The translations under genes and the position numbers were made by a program. From Oligoflexales bacterium (GTDB lineage Bacteria; Bdellovibrionota_B; Oligoflexia; Oligoflexales; RGVZ01), in assembly GCA_947445775.1 (NCBI GenBank), contig CANFEB010000012.1:1-56762 (forward strand): a DNA stretch of 56,762 bases, in the 5' to 3' direction. Below are positions 1 to 8,527 of the stretch, in pieces. A model generated the notes under the pieces. It was not told the origin of the DNA. It did no database searches and was given only the letters and a program-made list of their open reading frames with translations. Position 1 is the stretch's first letter. Each line of letters starts with the position of its first letter.

Positions 1-2895
1 TTGGTTTTTTCCGTCATGCCTAAATCAGACAGTTCTGATTTCAGTGGAGACGGCTCATATAAAGTTTGTGTTCGCTTGGTGGACGCGTCGGGGAACTTGA
101 CCTACGGCGCGACGAATGCATTTACCTTGGACACGGTTTTGCCATTGTTTACATCTCTAGACCTCGCAAACACGGCTCTTGATGGTTATCTGAATGCATC
201 TGATCGCCTTGCAACCAGCGGGATCACCGGCACGCTGACGGCATCCGGTCAGAATACGACGCAATACAAGGTTGCTCTGGCGTCGGCAGCGTGTTCGTCC
301 CTGAGCAGTTGGTCGTCGTCGGCTATTCTTGCAGACGATGCTGGCGTGACCTCCGACAATAGTTGGAAGGTGTGCGTTAAATTGTCTGACACGGCGGGCA
401 ATGTAACCTACGGGGCATCCAGTAACTTTGTTGTCGATACCGTATCGCCATCCTTGTCGGCGTCTCTGACCTTGGCTGGAGCTGCCACAGACGGCTATAT
501 CAATGCTAGCGAGGTTTCGGGTTCAGCGGCGGTCATCGGAACACCTTCCTTCAATGAGTCTGCCACGGTGACCTATATTGTCTCGACGTCGGCTGCTGCC
601 TGTTCAGCAGGCTCGGGTTGGAACGCGTCCATTCCGTTGGGCAGTACCTTTGATTCGGCACCCTTTAATTCCGATGGAGTTTATAAAGTTTGCGTCAGAG
701 GCAGTGACGCTGCTGGCAATGTCGGCTACCACGCAAGCCCGACTATAATCCGCGATACTACCGGGCCATCGTTTACGTCCCTTGCGCTGGCCAATGCCGC
801 TAGTGATGGCTACTTGAATGCATCAGACAGGACATTGACCACTGTTGTTGGGGACACGCTGGTGGCAGAGGCTGGGGCCACGGCAACTTATGCTTCAGTG
901 TCTTCCGTAACCACATGCAATAGCAGCTTGAGCTACTCATCTACAGTTCAACAAGCAAACGACGGTGCGTTTGCTGCGGATGGCACTTATAAAGTCTGTG
1001 TAAATCTTGTCGATGTTGCCGGAAATAATGCTTATGGGTCCAGTTCAAATTTTGTGGTGGATGTAACATCGGCAAGTTTTGTTTCAGTGGCCTTGGCCAA
1101 CGTTGCTGCAGATAATTATTTGTCGATTGCCGACAGATTGAGTTCCCTGGCACTCGTCGCAGACGCGAGTTCCGTCGGAGCCGATGCCACTTATTACGCG
1201 GCCATTACGTCCGCAGCGACTTGCAACGCGACAGCGACCTTTGGTGGGGCAGGGGTTAAGCCAGCAGCCAGCGCCGCTGGGATTACGTCGGATGGATCGT
1301 GGAAAGTGTGTGTGAAGGTGACCGACAATGCTGGAAACCTTGCCGGTTACGGGTCGTCGGGTTCATTCACGGTGGATACGGCGAGTCCTGCTGCGTCTGT
1401 GACGTCAACAGGATCTTTGTCAATTGCAACCACAGCGGGTTCAACAACTAATCTTGAGGGAGCAATTTCTGATGCGTCGCCGTCGGCTGGGATAAGTGGC
1501 GTTACTGTCTCGGTAGAAGGATTTAACGGAAGTTGCCTTAATAACTCCAAAACAGATTTCTCCGCTGTCTGTCCGAATTGGATGGCAGGCACTTCGACAG
1601 CGAATGCATGGAGCTTGGCCGTTGACGACGGGATGTTCCTGAAGGGAGCTTTTTATACGGTAAGCGTGCTGGCAACAGACCTCGCCGGAAATCAGCAGAG
1701 TAGTGGGGCGTCGGGGGTGCTAACTTGGTCTGCCCCCGAGGGTTCGGATCTGTGGAATAGCAATGTAACTTTCAATGGATCTAATGCCGCGCAGGCATTG
1801 GCTAGCGCAGTGGACAGCCAAGGGCGCCTAGTGGTGGTCGGCTATGACACGAGCGGGGCAACACGGGGCAGGGTAAAAAGGTATACACGCCACGGTATTG
1901 CGGATGTTGCGATTGACATTACGATAGGCGATGGCACTGCCAATTATGTTGCCTATGGCGTTGCCATAGGTAGCTCTGACAGCATTTTTGTGGTCGGCTC
2001 AAAATTCAATGGGACCAACAACGACTGGTTCATCAAGAAGTATTCAGCAGTGGGCACCGAAGATATGGTCAATTGGAACAAGGCGTTGGATGGCACCAGA
2101 AATGATGATGATGTGGCCTATGCAATTGCCCTTGCCTCCGATGGCAGTGTCGTTGTTGGCGGACATTCGCGGCGGAGCGTGGCCACAAACACAAGTGATG
2201 ATTGGCGGATCGTAAAATATTCCTCAGACGGCGTTCAGTCGTGTGCCCAATCAATCGATGTCAGCGGTCAACGCACTGACGACCGGATTAAGGGGCTTGT
2301 GATCCGCAATTCTACATCCAGAATTTTTGTGGCTGGATATTCAGATGCCGCAGGGTCTTCCCGTGGATGGGGTCTTGGTGAGTTCAACCTTAACACCTGC
2401 GCGTCCGTCAACAATACGGTGATCAATCGTGGTGCAAGTGACGAGGCCTATAGCATTGCAATGGATTCGACTGGGCAATTGATTGTCGCGGGGAAGACGT
2501 CCGAGTATGCAGGCACCACTCCTGATCCGTGGATTGAGGTGATGAACACTTCTTTTGCTAGTGTTTGCGCGATTCGCCCTGATGTTTCGGCTGTTTCCGA
2601 AGCGCTCACTGTGGCGGTTGACAGCATGGACAATATTTTTGTCGGTGGTTATAGAACTGCAGCGAATGAGAATTGGTGGTTGCGTAAATTTTCTTCGGCA
2701 TGCACCGAAGATACTGGCAATTGGAACAAAACCCTCAATGGCACCGGCAATGGCGCTGACCGCATTCAGTCGATCTCGATTTCGTCTGGTACGAACGACG
2801 TTGACAATATCTACGCTGTGGGTTGGGGCTACGGGGCCGTCTCAGGCTCCGGCAACAACGACTGGTGGGTGAAGAAGTATTCTGGGGCTCCGTGA
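1..2895 (+). CDS. Large secreted Ig-like/delta-60-like repeat protein, 5'-truncated
   Basis: The reading frame is open from the first base, so the true start lies left of the window; the TTG at base 1 is not a credible start. The visible 964 residues fall into two parts. Residues 1 to about 580 are five to six repeats of roughly 100 residues, each with a pattern like DGSYKVCVRLVDASGN followed by YG..S.F.VDT, and with a pair of cysteines that may form a disulfide: bacterial Ig-like/cadherin-like modules. Residues about 590-964 hold repeats such as DDWRIVKYSSDG and NDWWVKKYSG alternating with VVGGY/VAGYS strands, resembling delta-60 or SBBP beta-propeller blades. Such proteins are cell-surface or secreted; no catalytic motif is visible. 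It is followed 77 bp later by a lipoprotein protease on the same strand. Function unknown; the module assignment is by eye. Confidence 0.75.
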   Translation: MVFSVMPKSDSSDFSGDGSYKVCVRLVDASGNLTYGATNAFTLDTVLPLFTSLDLANTALDGYLNASDRLATSGITGTLTASGQNTTQYKVALASAACSSLSSWSSSAILADDAGVTSDNSWKVCVKLSDTAGNVTYGASSNFVVDTVSPSLSASLTLAGAATDGYINASEVSGSAAVIGTPSFNESATVTYIVSTSAAACSAGSGWNASIPLGSTFDSAPFNSDGVYKVCVRGSDAAGNVGYHASPTIIRDTTGPSFTSLALANAASDGYLNASDRTLTTVVGDTLVAEAGATATYASVSSVTTCNSSLSYSSTVQQANDGAFAADGTYKVCVNLVDVAGNNAYGSSSNFVVDVTSASFVSVALANVAADNYLSIADRLSSLALVADASSVGADATYYAAITSAATCNATATFGGAGVKPAASAAGITSDGSWKVCVKVTDNAGNLAGYGSSGSFTVDTASPAASVTSTGSLSIATTAGSTTNLEGAISDASPSAGISGVTVSVEGFNGSCLNNSKTDFSAVCPNWMAGTSTANAWSLAVDDGMFLKGAFYTVSVLATDLAGNQQSSGASGVLTWSAPEGSDLWNSNVTFNGSNAAQALASAVDSQGRLVVVGYDTSGATRGRVKRYTRHGIADVAIDITIGDGTANYVAYGVAIGSSDSIFVVGSKFNGTNNDWFIKKYSAVGTEDMVNWNKALDGTRNDDDVAYAIALASDGSVVVGGHSRRSVATNTSDDWRIVKYSSDGVQSCAQSIDVSGQRTDDRIKGLVIRNSTSRIFVAGYSDAAGSSRGWGLGEFNLNTCASVNNTVINRGASDEAYSIAMDSTGQLIVAGKTSEYAGTTPDPWIEVMNTSFASVCAIRPDVSAVSEALTVAVDSMDNIFVGGYRTAANENWWLRKFSSACTEDTGNWNKTLNGTGNGADRIQSISISSGTNDVDNIYAVGWGYGAVSGSGNNDWWVKKYSGAP

Positions 2896-2972
2896 ATGTC
2901 TTTTGTGAAGTAATTGCCTAGTTCGTTGATTCAGGTTTATCATCTGTCCTTGAATATGATTCAGGAGACAAG

Positions 2973-5129
2973 ATGAAGCCGTTTTCTTGCTTTAATAATT
3001 CTGTCTCTTTGGCTGCCCTGATGATCATTTTTGGCGTTGTGGTGCTGCCGGGGTGTTCTGATGGTCTGATGATGTTTGAAAAGATCTTTGACAAAAATCT
3101 CAATGCAGATAGCGATATTTACGTCGCGGTTCCCGGAAATCCAGCGTCGGACCATTTGTCGCGAAAGCTGTCTGATAAAACGATAGGGACGACCAGCAAT
3201 CTTGAAGCCTTGGATTCGGCCATCACGGATCAGGGCCGAGCAAATTTGGTTTCTTTTGGTTTAGTGGCGGCAGACACGGAGTCGGCAGTCACGGTTTCTG
3301 ATGCGGCATTGGGTGTCCTTGAGGGCGGCGAAAAGTCCAAGTCGGCTCTAAATCCGGATGCTTTTGAAAAAATTTCCTTAGATTTGTTTAAAACGAGTGC
3401 AACCACTAATCTCGTTGATTACACGTCCGACACCGTCAGTTGGGGAAACTACACGGATTCAAGTTTTACGATCGCTGCTCTGGACCGGATGCCCGTGCGA
3501 GACCAGGGTCGACGCGGCACTTGTGCATCATTTGCTGGCGTCGGATTGCTCGAGGCATTCATCATCCAAAATAGTCCAGCCGCTTTGCCCTTCCAAGAAA
3601 TCGATTTATCTGAGCAGAGATTTTATTACCTGAGCAAACCTGATTCTTGGGGTGATGGTGGCAGCCTATCGGCTCAGGGAAGTGATTCGGGCTCGGGTTT
3701 TATGACCAGCAATGGGCAACTCAATGGCTATCCCGGGCCATCAGACACTGGCGGGAACGAATATAATCTGCCGTTAGAGAAAAGTTGCCCGTACAACAAA
3801 TCCCTTGGCAGCAATGACCTTCAAACTCCTTTGGCAGATGGTTGTAAGACGGGCGGGGTGGTGAAGGTCAGTCAATTTACTGCGTGGGGCGGTTCACTTG
3901 GAACAAATACCCGTATTGAGCGTGCCCAAAGTATTTATGGCGAGATTCGCGCCAACAAGGCAGTCGTAGTTTATTCGAAGCTGAGTTCGAACTGGGAACG
4001 CAACGATGGCATCGTTACATACAAGGGCGCGGGATCGCCGGGGAGTTCGGGCCATGCAACTGGCCATGCTTATTTGGTAGTCGGAGTTCGGAAACTTTCG
4101 GAATCTGAATTTCCTGGCGAAGGCGGAATGTGTTTCATCATTCGCAACAGTTGGGGCAAAGGCTGGGGGGTCAATGGACTCAGCTGTATGACTCTAAAGT
4201 GGTTTAATCATTGGCGATTCGATGGAGCGATGCCGACCGTTGATGAAGTCCAACTAATTTCGGATGCAAAGCAGAAATTGACACTCGTAAACACGTCGCC
4301 GTCGGCTGCATCGGAGCCGGTGGACTCCACCCGCCAAAATCAGAGGGGCGGAACCATACGCAGGCGAAAGGGTATGGTGACCGTTTCCATGCTTGCTGGG
4401 ACGTCGCCCCTAGGGATGTTCTTTCCTTGGAATCCGGCGGCCAATACGCAGGCATTGATGGCGGAAATTGATGTTGGGCGTCTTGTCGCAGCTAACATGA
4501 AATATGGAACGTTGGTCACAGAAAACGACCATTCCTACAAGATTTTTTATACGGCCTCAGCCAGTCAGGTTGTTATTCGTGGCATCGTTGATGGTGACGC
4601 CCAGCAGACTCATAGCCTTGAATTGGTGCGTAGTGGATCGGCCCTCATTTTGAATATCGAGGGGCGCGGCGATGTAACGGTCGGCGAAATCACCGAGTCG
4701 GTCAATGCCACGGATTCCAGTGAAGCACTAGTTTTGTTGTGTGGAAATGCCTATGCATCCATTTGCGATTTGCATTACGTGGCGGAATCAAATGAGCTGG
4801 TGATTGGCCTGAGCGAGATTGAGGCCAAGCGCGAAATTCCGCAGCCGCCTTATAACTGGGAAACCCTTGCGATTGCTGGCTACGGGTTTCAAATCAGCAA
4901 GCCGGATTCGGCCCTGACCAAATTTGATGTTCGCCTGTTGAACGGTGGAAATTCAAGTGAGCCCCAGAGGTTGAAATTAAGTCCGACCTCCGGTTCGATT
5001 AGCCACAAGGGAAAGTCTGTCGGAAACTTGGCTTCGGGCAGTCTGTGCTCCGGTGATCATCGCGATTCCTGCCGCGTGGTCAGCTCTGGCGGGAAATTTG
5101 AAATCCTGCAGAAAAGCGGAGGCAACTGA
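2973..5129 (+). CDS. Papain-family (C1A) cysteine protease lipoprotein
   Basis: 718 residues. The N-terminus is a lipoprotein signal peptide with an LPGC lipobox, so Cys28 would be lipidated and the protein anchored in a membrane facing the periplasm or outside. The catalytic set of papain-like peptidases is complete: oxyanion Gln178 in RDQGRRGTC, nucleophile Cys184, His365 in GHAYLVVGV and Asn392 in RNSWGKGWG. The usual CGSCW around the nucleophile is replaced by GTCAS, which is seen in bacterial members. The ~300 residues after the protease domain (about 420-718) are beta-rich with several cysteines and no family I recognise; they may bind a substrate or partner. The ATG is preceded by AGGAGA. 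The gene sits between a giant repeat protein and a small barrel-like protein, with 1 bp between its stop and the next start, so the latter pair is probably co-transcribed. Self-processing or digestion of host/prey protein are both possible. Confidence 0.82.
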   Translation: MKPFSCFNNSVSLAALMIIFGVVVLPGCSDGLMMFEKIFDKNLNADSDIYVAVPGNPASDHLSRKLSDKTIGTTSNLEALDSAITDQGRANLVSFGLVAADTESAVTVSDAALGVLEGGEKSKSALNPDAFEKISLDLFKTSATTNLVDYTSDTVSWGNYTDSSFTIAALDRMPVRDQGRRGTCASFAGVGLLEAFIIQNSPAALPFQEIDLSEQRFYYLSKPDSWGDGGSLSAQGSDSGSGFMTSNGQLNGYPGPSDTGGNEYNLPLEKSCPYNKSLGSNDLQTPLADGCKTGGVVKVSQFTAWGGSLGTNTRIERAQSIYGEIRANKAVVVYSKLSSNWERNDGIVTYKGAGSPGSSGHATGHAYLVVGVRKLSESEFPGEGGMCFIIRNSWGKGWGVNGLSCMTLKWFNHWRFDGAMPTVDEVQLISDAKQKLTLVNTSPSAASEPVDSTRQNQRGGTIRRRKGMVTVSMLAGTSPLGMFFPWNPAANTQALMAEIDVGRLVAANMKYGTLVTENDHSYKIFYTASASQVVIRGIVDGDAQQTHSLELVRSGSALILNIEGRGDVTVGEITESVNATDSSEALVLLCGNAYASICDLHYVAESNELVIGLSEIEAKREIPQPPYNWETLAIAGYGFQISKPDSALTKFDVRLLNGGNSSEPQRLKLSPTSGSISHKGKSVGNLASGSLCSGDHRDSCRVVSSGGKFEILQKSGGN

Positions 5130-5130
5130 C

Positions 5131-5871
5131 ATGTGGCAGATGCACCAAAAAATTCTGCGCTGTTTCGTGATTGCCGTGGCCAGTGCCACGTCGTTGGCTG
5201 CAAATCGCACACCAGCAAGGCCGGCCAAAGGCGTATCGCCGGGAGCGGAATCTCCTAAGCACGTTTCGCCGCGAAAGCCAACCAAGTCATCTGGTCCTGA
5301 GCACCGAAGGAATTCTGATTTTTCTGTGGGCCTCGAATTAGGATCGAACGCAGTGTACGGAAATGCTCTTACCGTCCGCTATGATTTGATCAGATTTGTT
5401 GAATTGCGAAGTGGCCTTGGGTGGAACATGAGTGGCTTGAAAGCTGGCGCGGGCGCAGCATTTAATCTCCCATTGGGCGCTCAATATGGTGTCCTCGCTG
5501 GGGGCGGGATCGTTCGTTCGATGGGAAATTCTGATAAGGTCAGGCTGCCGGCAAAGTTTACGCCCGAGGCTGCGTCGTCGCCCGAAGAGGTGACGGCAAT
5601 TAGAAAGTACACAATTTCCCCAGCCACCTATGGCAGCGTCATTGTTGGTGGCTATCTAAATTATGCCGAGATTGTTCGATTCTCACTTGAAGTAAACTGG
5701 AACAAGGTTGTGGCTGGTAACACCGTCCAATTCAGTGGCAATACCGAATTCGATCAACCAATTGAAGTTTCCAATGAAACGGAATTGCAGAGCCAGTTTG
5801 ATCTGGCTGCGAAAAAAAAGCTCGACACCAATGGGGCTGGGGTCTCAGTCGGAATGCATGTGCGCATTTGA
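5131..5871 (+). CDS. Signal-peptide protein, probable outer-membrane beta-barrel
   Basis: 246 residues from the ATG at 5131. This start was preferred to an upstream ATG at 5053 inside the protease gene because it is directly preceded by AGCGGAGG and gives a normal signal peptide (residues about 7-25, ending SLAANR). A basic, Pro/Lys-rich linker follows. From residue about 65 the sequence alternates polar and hydrophobic residues (FSVGLELGSNAVYGN, VELRSGLGWNMS, YGVLAGGGIV, YGSVIVGGYLNY, FSLEVNWNKV) and ends in a strand, GVSVGMHVRI, as in outer-membrane beta-barrels of the OmpW/OMP_b-brl kind. The start lies 1 bp after the protease stop, implying translational coupling. The pairing suggests that the barrel helps present or export the lipoprotein protease, but that is inference. 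Confidence 0.6.
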   Translation: MWQMHQKILRCFVIAVASATSLAANRTPARPAKGVSPGAESPKHVSPRKPTKSSGPEHRRNSDFSVGLELGSNAVYGNALTVRYDLIRFVELRSGLGWNMSGLKAGAGAAFNLPLGAQYGVLAGGGIVRSMGNSDKVRLPAKFTPEAASSPEEVTAIRKYTISPATYGSVIVGGYLNYAEIVRFSLEVNWNKVVAGNTVQFSGNTEFDQPIEVSNETELQSQFDLAAKKKLDTNGAGVSVGMHVRI

Positions 5872-5908
5872 TGGGCTTGGTCCGCAGTTCGAAAAGAGAG
5901 TTGGTAAG

Positions 5909-5982
5909 TGGGGCCACCTGGACTTGAACCAGGGACCTACCGGTTATGAGCCGGCTGCTCTAACCAACTGAGCTATGGCCCC
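5909..5982 (-). tRNA. tRNA with CAU anticodon (elongator Met or Ile2)
   Basis: Read on the minus strand it folds as a standard 74-nt cloverleaf: 7-bp acceptor stem GGGGCCA/TGGCCCC, D arm GCTC..GAGC, anticodon stem GCCGG/CCGGT with loop CTCATAA, and T arm CCTGG-TTCAAGT-CCAGG. The anticodon is CAT. The G1-C72 pair excludes initiator tRNA, leaving elongator Met or lysidine-modified Ile2; sequence alone does not settle this. CCA is not encoded. It lies 43 nt downstream of rpoD on the same strand with no clear U-tract terminator between them, so it may be read from the rpsU-dnaG-rpoD transcript. Confidence 0.95.
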
Positions 5983-5999
5983 ACACTTTGCACTTGGAC

Positions 6000-6030
6000 C
6001 ATGACGTGGCGCGTCACGCGGCTCGTCATG
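6000..6030 (-). other. Hairpin over the rpoD stop codon, before the tRNA
   Basis: CATGACG (6000-6006) pairs with CGTCATG (6024-6030), with a further GCGTCACGC-type inner stem. The rpoD stop codon (6026-6028) lies inside the arm. There is no T-run on the minus strand, so this is not a canonical intrinsic terminator; it could be a processing site or a 3'-end stabilising hairpin separating rpoD mRNA from the tRNA. Confidence 0.55.
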
Positions 6031-8440
6031 ATTCAATAAATGCCCGAAGCTTTTTGCTGCGCGACGGATGGCGCAACTTGCGAAGGGCTTTTGCCTCAAT
6101 CTGACGGATACGTTCACGGGTCACGTCGAAATTCTGACCGACTTCTTCGAGGGTATGGTCGCTGCGCTCGCCGATGCCGAAACGCATGCGTAATACCTTT
6201 TCTTCACGCGGGGTCAGGGTTGCCAGAGCTTTTTTGGTTTGGTCCGACAAAGCGCCCGCCGTAACCGTGTCCGATGGCGACATCTGGGACTTATCTTCTA
6301 GGAAATCGCCAATGTGGTTGTCTTCCTCTTCACCAATCGGTGTTTCCAGGGAGATTGGTTCCACTGCGATTTTCAGGACCTTGCGGACCTTGTCGATCGA
6401 AAGATCCATGCGCGCTGCGATTTCTTCTGGCGTTGGCTCGCGGCCCATTTCCTGAACTAAAAAGCGGCTCGTGCGGATCAGCTTGTTGATGGTCTCAATC
6501 ATGTGCACCGGAATACGGATTGTGCGTGCCTGATCCGCGATGGCACGGGTGATGGCCTGACGGATCCACCAGGTGGCATAGGTCGAAAACTTGTATCCCC
6601 GGCGGTATTCAAACTTTTCAACGGCTTTCATCAAACCGATGTTGCCTTCTTGGATAAGGTCAAGAAACTGCAAGCCGCGATTGGTGTACTTCTTGGCAAT
6701 CGAGACCACGAGGCGCAGGTTGGCTTCAACCAACTCACGTTTTGCCAGTTCAGCGCGGCGCTGCATTTCAGCTAGCTCTTTATAGGTCGAGACCAATACG
6801 TCCGGAGACAGTTTGCAGGCGATGCTGGCCTTTTGAATCACGTCCTGAGCGGCTGTCAAATTGCGCGAAATGCGCTGCCATTCGCGGTCCGTCAAATTTG
6901 GAAATGGAGTTTGGGTGGTTGCGCGGACGAGCAACAGTTCTATGTCTACTGCCGTCGTCCCCAGCCTGCGTGCGTAGTAATCGACGTCCAGGCGGGCCTC
7001 GCGGGTTGCGTTGGCATGGTTTGCCAGTTCACCGATGGTGTTGGCGAGCATTTTGCGGTTGATGTTCAGGTCCTTAAGCTGCTGAAACATCTTGGCCATT
7101 AGGGCGTCAGCCTTGTCTTTTTCTTTTGGCTTGGCAGACGCTTTTTCGCGGCAAATTGCATACTCATCGTAAACGAGCAGAAATTTAGCGGTGACTTCCC
7201 GGAGTTTATCCGCATGAACTTGTTCGTTGTTGGATGCTTCATCATCGTCAAAACCCTTGATGAAACCCTTCATTCTGATTTCATTGGCAACGAACTTGCG
7301 AGCCGTGGTGATGATGGTGTTCAAGCCCATGTCGAGCAGCAAGAGGCGCTCAAGAATGCGGTTCTCTTCATTCTCGATTTTTTTCGCGATGACCACTTCA
7401 CCTTCGCGGGAAAGCAGCGCCACGCTGCCCATTTTGCGAAGGTAGATGCGAACCGGATCGTTGGACTTTCCGATGGAAGCATCGCTAGTGTCTGGCTTTG
7501 CGGCTTTGACTGGGGACTCGTTTTCGCTGGCTTCTTCGCTTTCGTTTTCGTTTTCGCCATCGCCGTCACCGTCACCGTCTCCGTCGCCATCGCCGTCTTG
7601 GTCTTCGGACTTGAGAAAATCATCTTCTGAATTTCCGCTGCCCTTGTTGTCTTTTCCAGAGCGCCCACGGTTAGGGCTAGCGTCCACTAGTTCGATGCCC
7701 TTGTCGCTGAGGGCCATGATGATTTCATCGAGTGTCTCGGGATTTGCATTTACCTTGGGAACAGCTGCGTCGATGTCCTTGTAGCTCAGTGAGCCATTTT
7801 TCTTTGACATCTTAATGAGCGTGTCGACGACCCTGTAGACTTCGAAAGTTTCGTTGCCTTTGTTCTTGTCAGCGGCCTTGCCCTTGGCAGGCTTCTGCAA
7901 CTTCTCGGCTTTGGCAGGCTTCTGCAACTTCTCGGCTTTGGCAGGCTTCTGCAACTTCTCGGCCTTCTGAAATTTCGCAGCCTTCAACGGCTGGGCTGTC
8001 ACTGGTTTAGCGATGGGGGCGGCGGTTGGCTTGGCTGGCTTCGTAAGCTTGGCGCTGTCCTTCGAACTAGACTTAAGCGGAGTCTTAGCCACCGGCGCTT
8101 TTGAAATTTGTTTCACCGGAGTTTTGGCGACAATAATTCTAGCTTGAGAGCGTGCTGCAACCGGTTTTGCGGCCTTGATTGTCTTGGCTTGCAAATTCGC
8201 AGCAGGCTTATTTGATTTTGCGCGCAGCGAGCTTGCGCCAAGCGAGTTATTTGGCGTTGAAGATTTCGGAGGGTTGACGACCTTCTTGGAGACGATCGGC
8301 TGGCGCAGTGTGCCTTTGGCTGCAGTCGACGCCGCCGTTTTTTTCGGCTGGCCTGACGCGAGCGAAGTTGGCTTGCTGGCCTTCGATTTGCCGGCATTTA
8401 CTTTGCTGGCATCGCGAACGGTTTTCTTTGCTTTAGCCAT
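6026..8440 (-). CDS. rpoD: Primary sigma factor RpoD with long basic N-terminal tail
   Basis: 804 residues; directs RNA polymerase to housekeeping promoters. Domains in order: a Lys/Ala/Pro-rich tail (1 to about 198), region 1.1 (about 199-262, [20 protein letters not shown] and following), an acidic Gly-Asp/Glu-Asn linker (about 270-310), region 1.2 ([20 protein letters not shown], about 330), a non-conserved insert, region 2 ([52 protein letters not shown]), region 3, and region 4 with helix-turn-helix [20 protein letters not shown] at the C-terminus. Typical RpoD proteins are about 600 residues and begin at region 1.1; the ~200-residue tail here resembles histone H1-type DNA-binding tails and contains three perfect 9-residue repeats. 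The gene is last in rpsU-dnaG-rpoD, the classical macromolecular-synthesis operon. Identification is secure; the role of the tail is unknown. Confidence 0.98.
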   Translation of the reverse strand: MAKAKKTVRDASKVNAGKSKASKPTSLASGQPKKTAASTAAKGTLRQPIVSKKVVNPPKSSTPNNSLGASSLRAKSNKPAANLQAKTIKAAKPVAARSQARIIVAKTPVKQISKAPVAKTPLKSSSKDSAKLTKPAKPTAAPIAKPVTAQPLKAAKFQKAEKLQKPAKAEKLQKPAKAEKLQKPAKGKAADKNKGNETFEVYRVVDTLIKMSKKNGSLSYKDIDAAVPKVNANPETLDEIIMALSDKGIELVDASPNRGRSGKDNKGSGNSEDDFLKSEDQDGDGDGDGDGDGDGENENESEEASENESPVKAAKPDTSDASIGKSNDPVRIYLRKMGSVALLSREGEVVIAKKIENEENRILERLLLLDMGLNTIITTARKFVANEIRMKGFIKGFDDDEASNNEQVHADKLREVTAKFLLVYDEYAICREKASAKPKEKDKADALMAKMFQQLKDLNINRKMLANTIGELANHANATREARLDVDYYARRLGTTAVDIELLLVRATTQTPFPNLTDREWQRISRNLTAAQDVIQKASIACKLSPDVLVSTYKELAEMQRRAELAKRELVEANLRLVVSIAKKYTNRGLQFLDLIQEGNIGLMKAVEKFEYRRGYKFSTYATWWIRQAITRAIADQARTIRIPVHMIETINKLIRTSRFLVQEMGREPTPEEIAARMDLSIDKVRKVLKIAVEPISLETPIGEEEDNHIGDFLEDKSQMSPSDTVTAGALSDQTKKALATLTPREEKVLRMRFGIGERSDHTLEEVGQNFDVTRERIRQIEAKALRKLRHPSRSKKLRAFIES
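7559..7600 (-). repeat. Gly-Asp codon repeat in rpoD linker
   Basis: Alternating GGC/GAC-type codons encode seven consecutive Asp-Gly pairs, continuing into Glu-Asn pairs. This acidic low-complexity linker lies between sigma regions 1.1 and 1.2 (residues about 281-294). It is a 6-bp-period microsatellite and so prone to length change without loss of frame. Confidence 0.85.
7884..7964 (-). repeat. Three 27-bp tandem repeats in the rpoD tail
   Basis: Three copies (7884-7910, 7911-7937, 7938-7964) differ only at the last base of the third. They encode the 9-residue unit KAEKLQKPA three times, at residues about 159-186. The near identity shows a recent expansion. Confidence 0.93.
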
Positions 8441-8527
8441 GAAACGTAACCCTCACTGAGATTCCCGCATTAGCGAAATTCCGTTTTCAAAAAAGAAAGC
8501 AAATGTAAACCAGAAAACCCGTACAGA

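Noticed and set aside
1-1700. Possible CRISPR or satellite array in the repetitive left gene
   Set aside because: The repeats are ~300-bp protein modules with diverged DNA, not short identical repeats with unique spacers.
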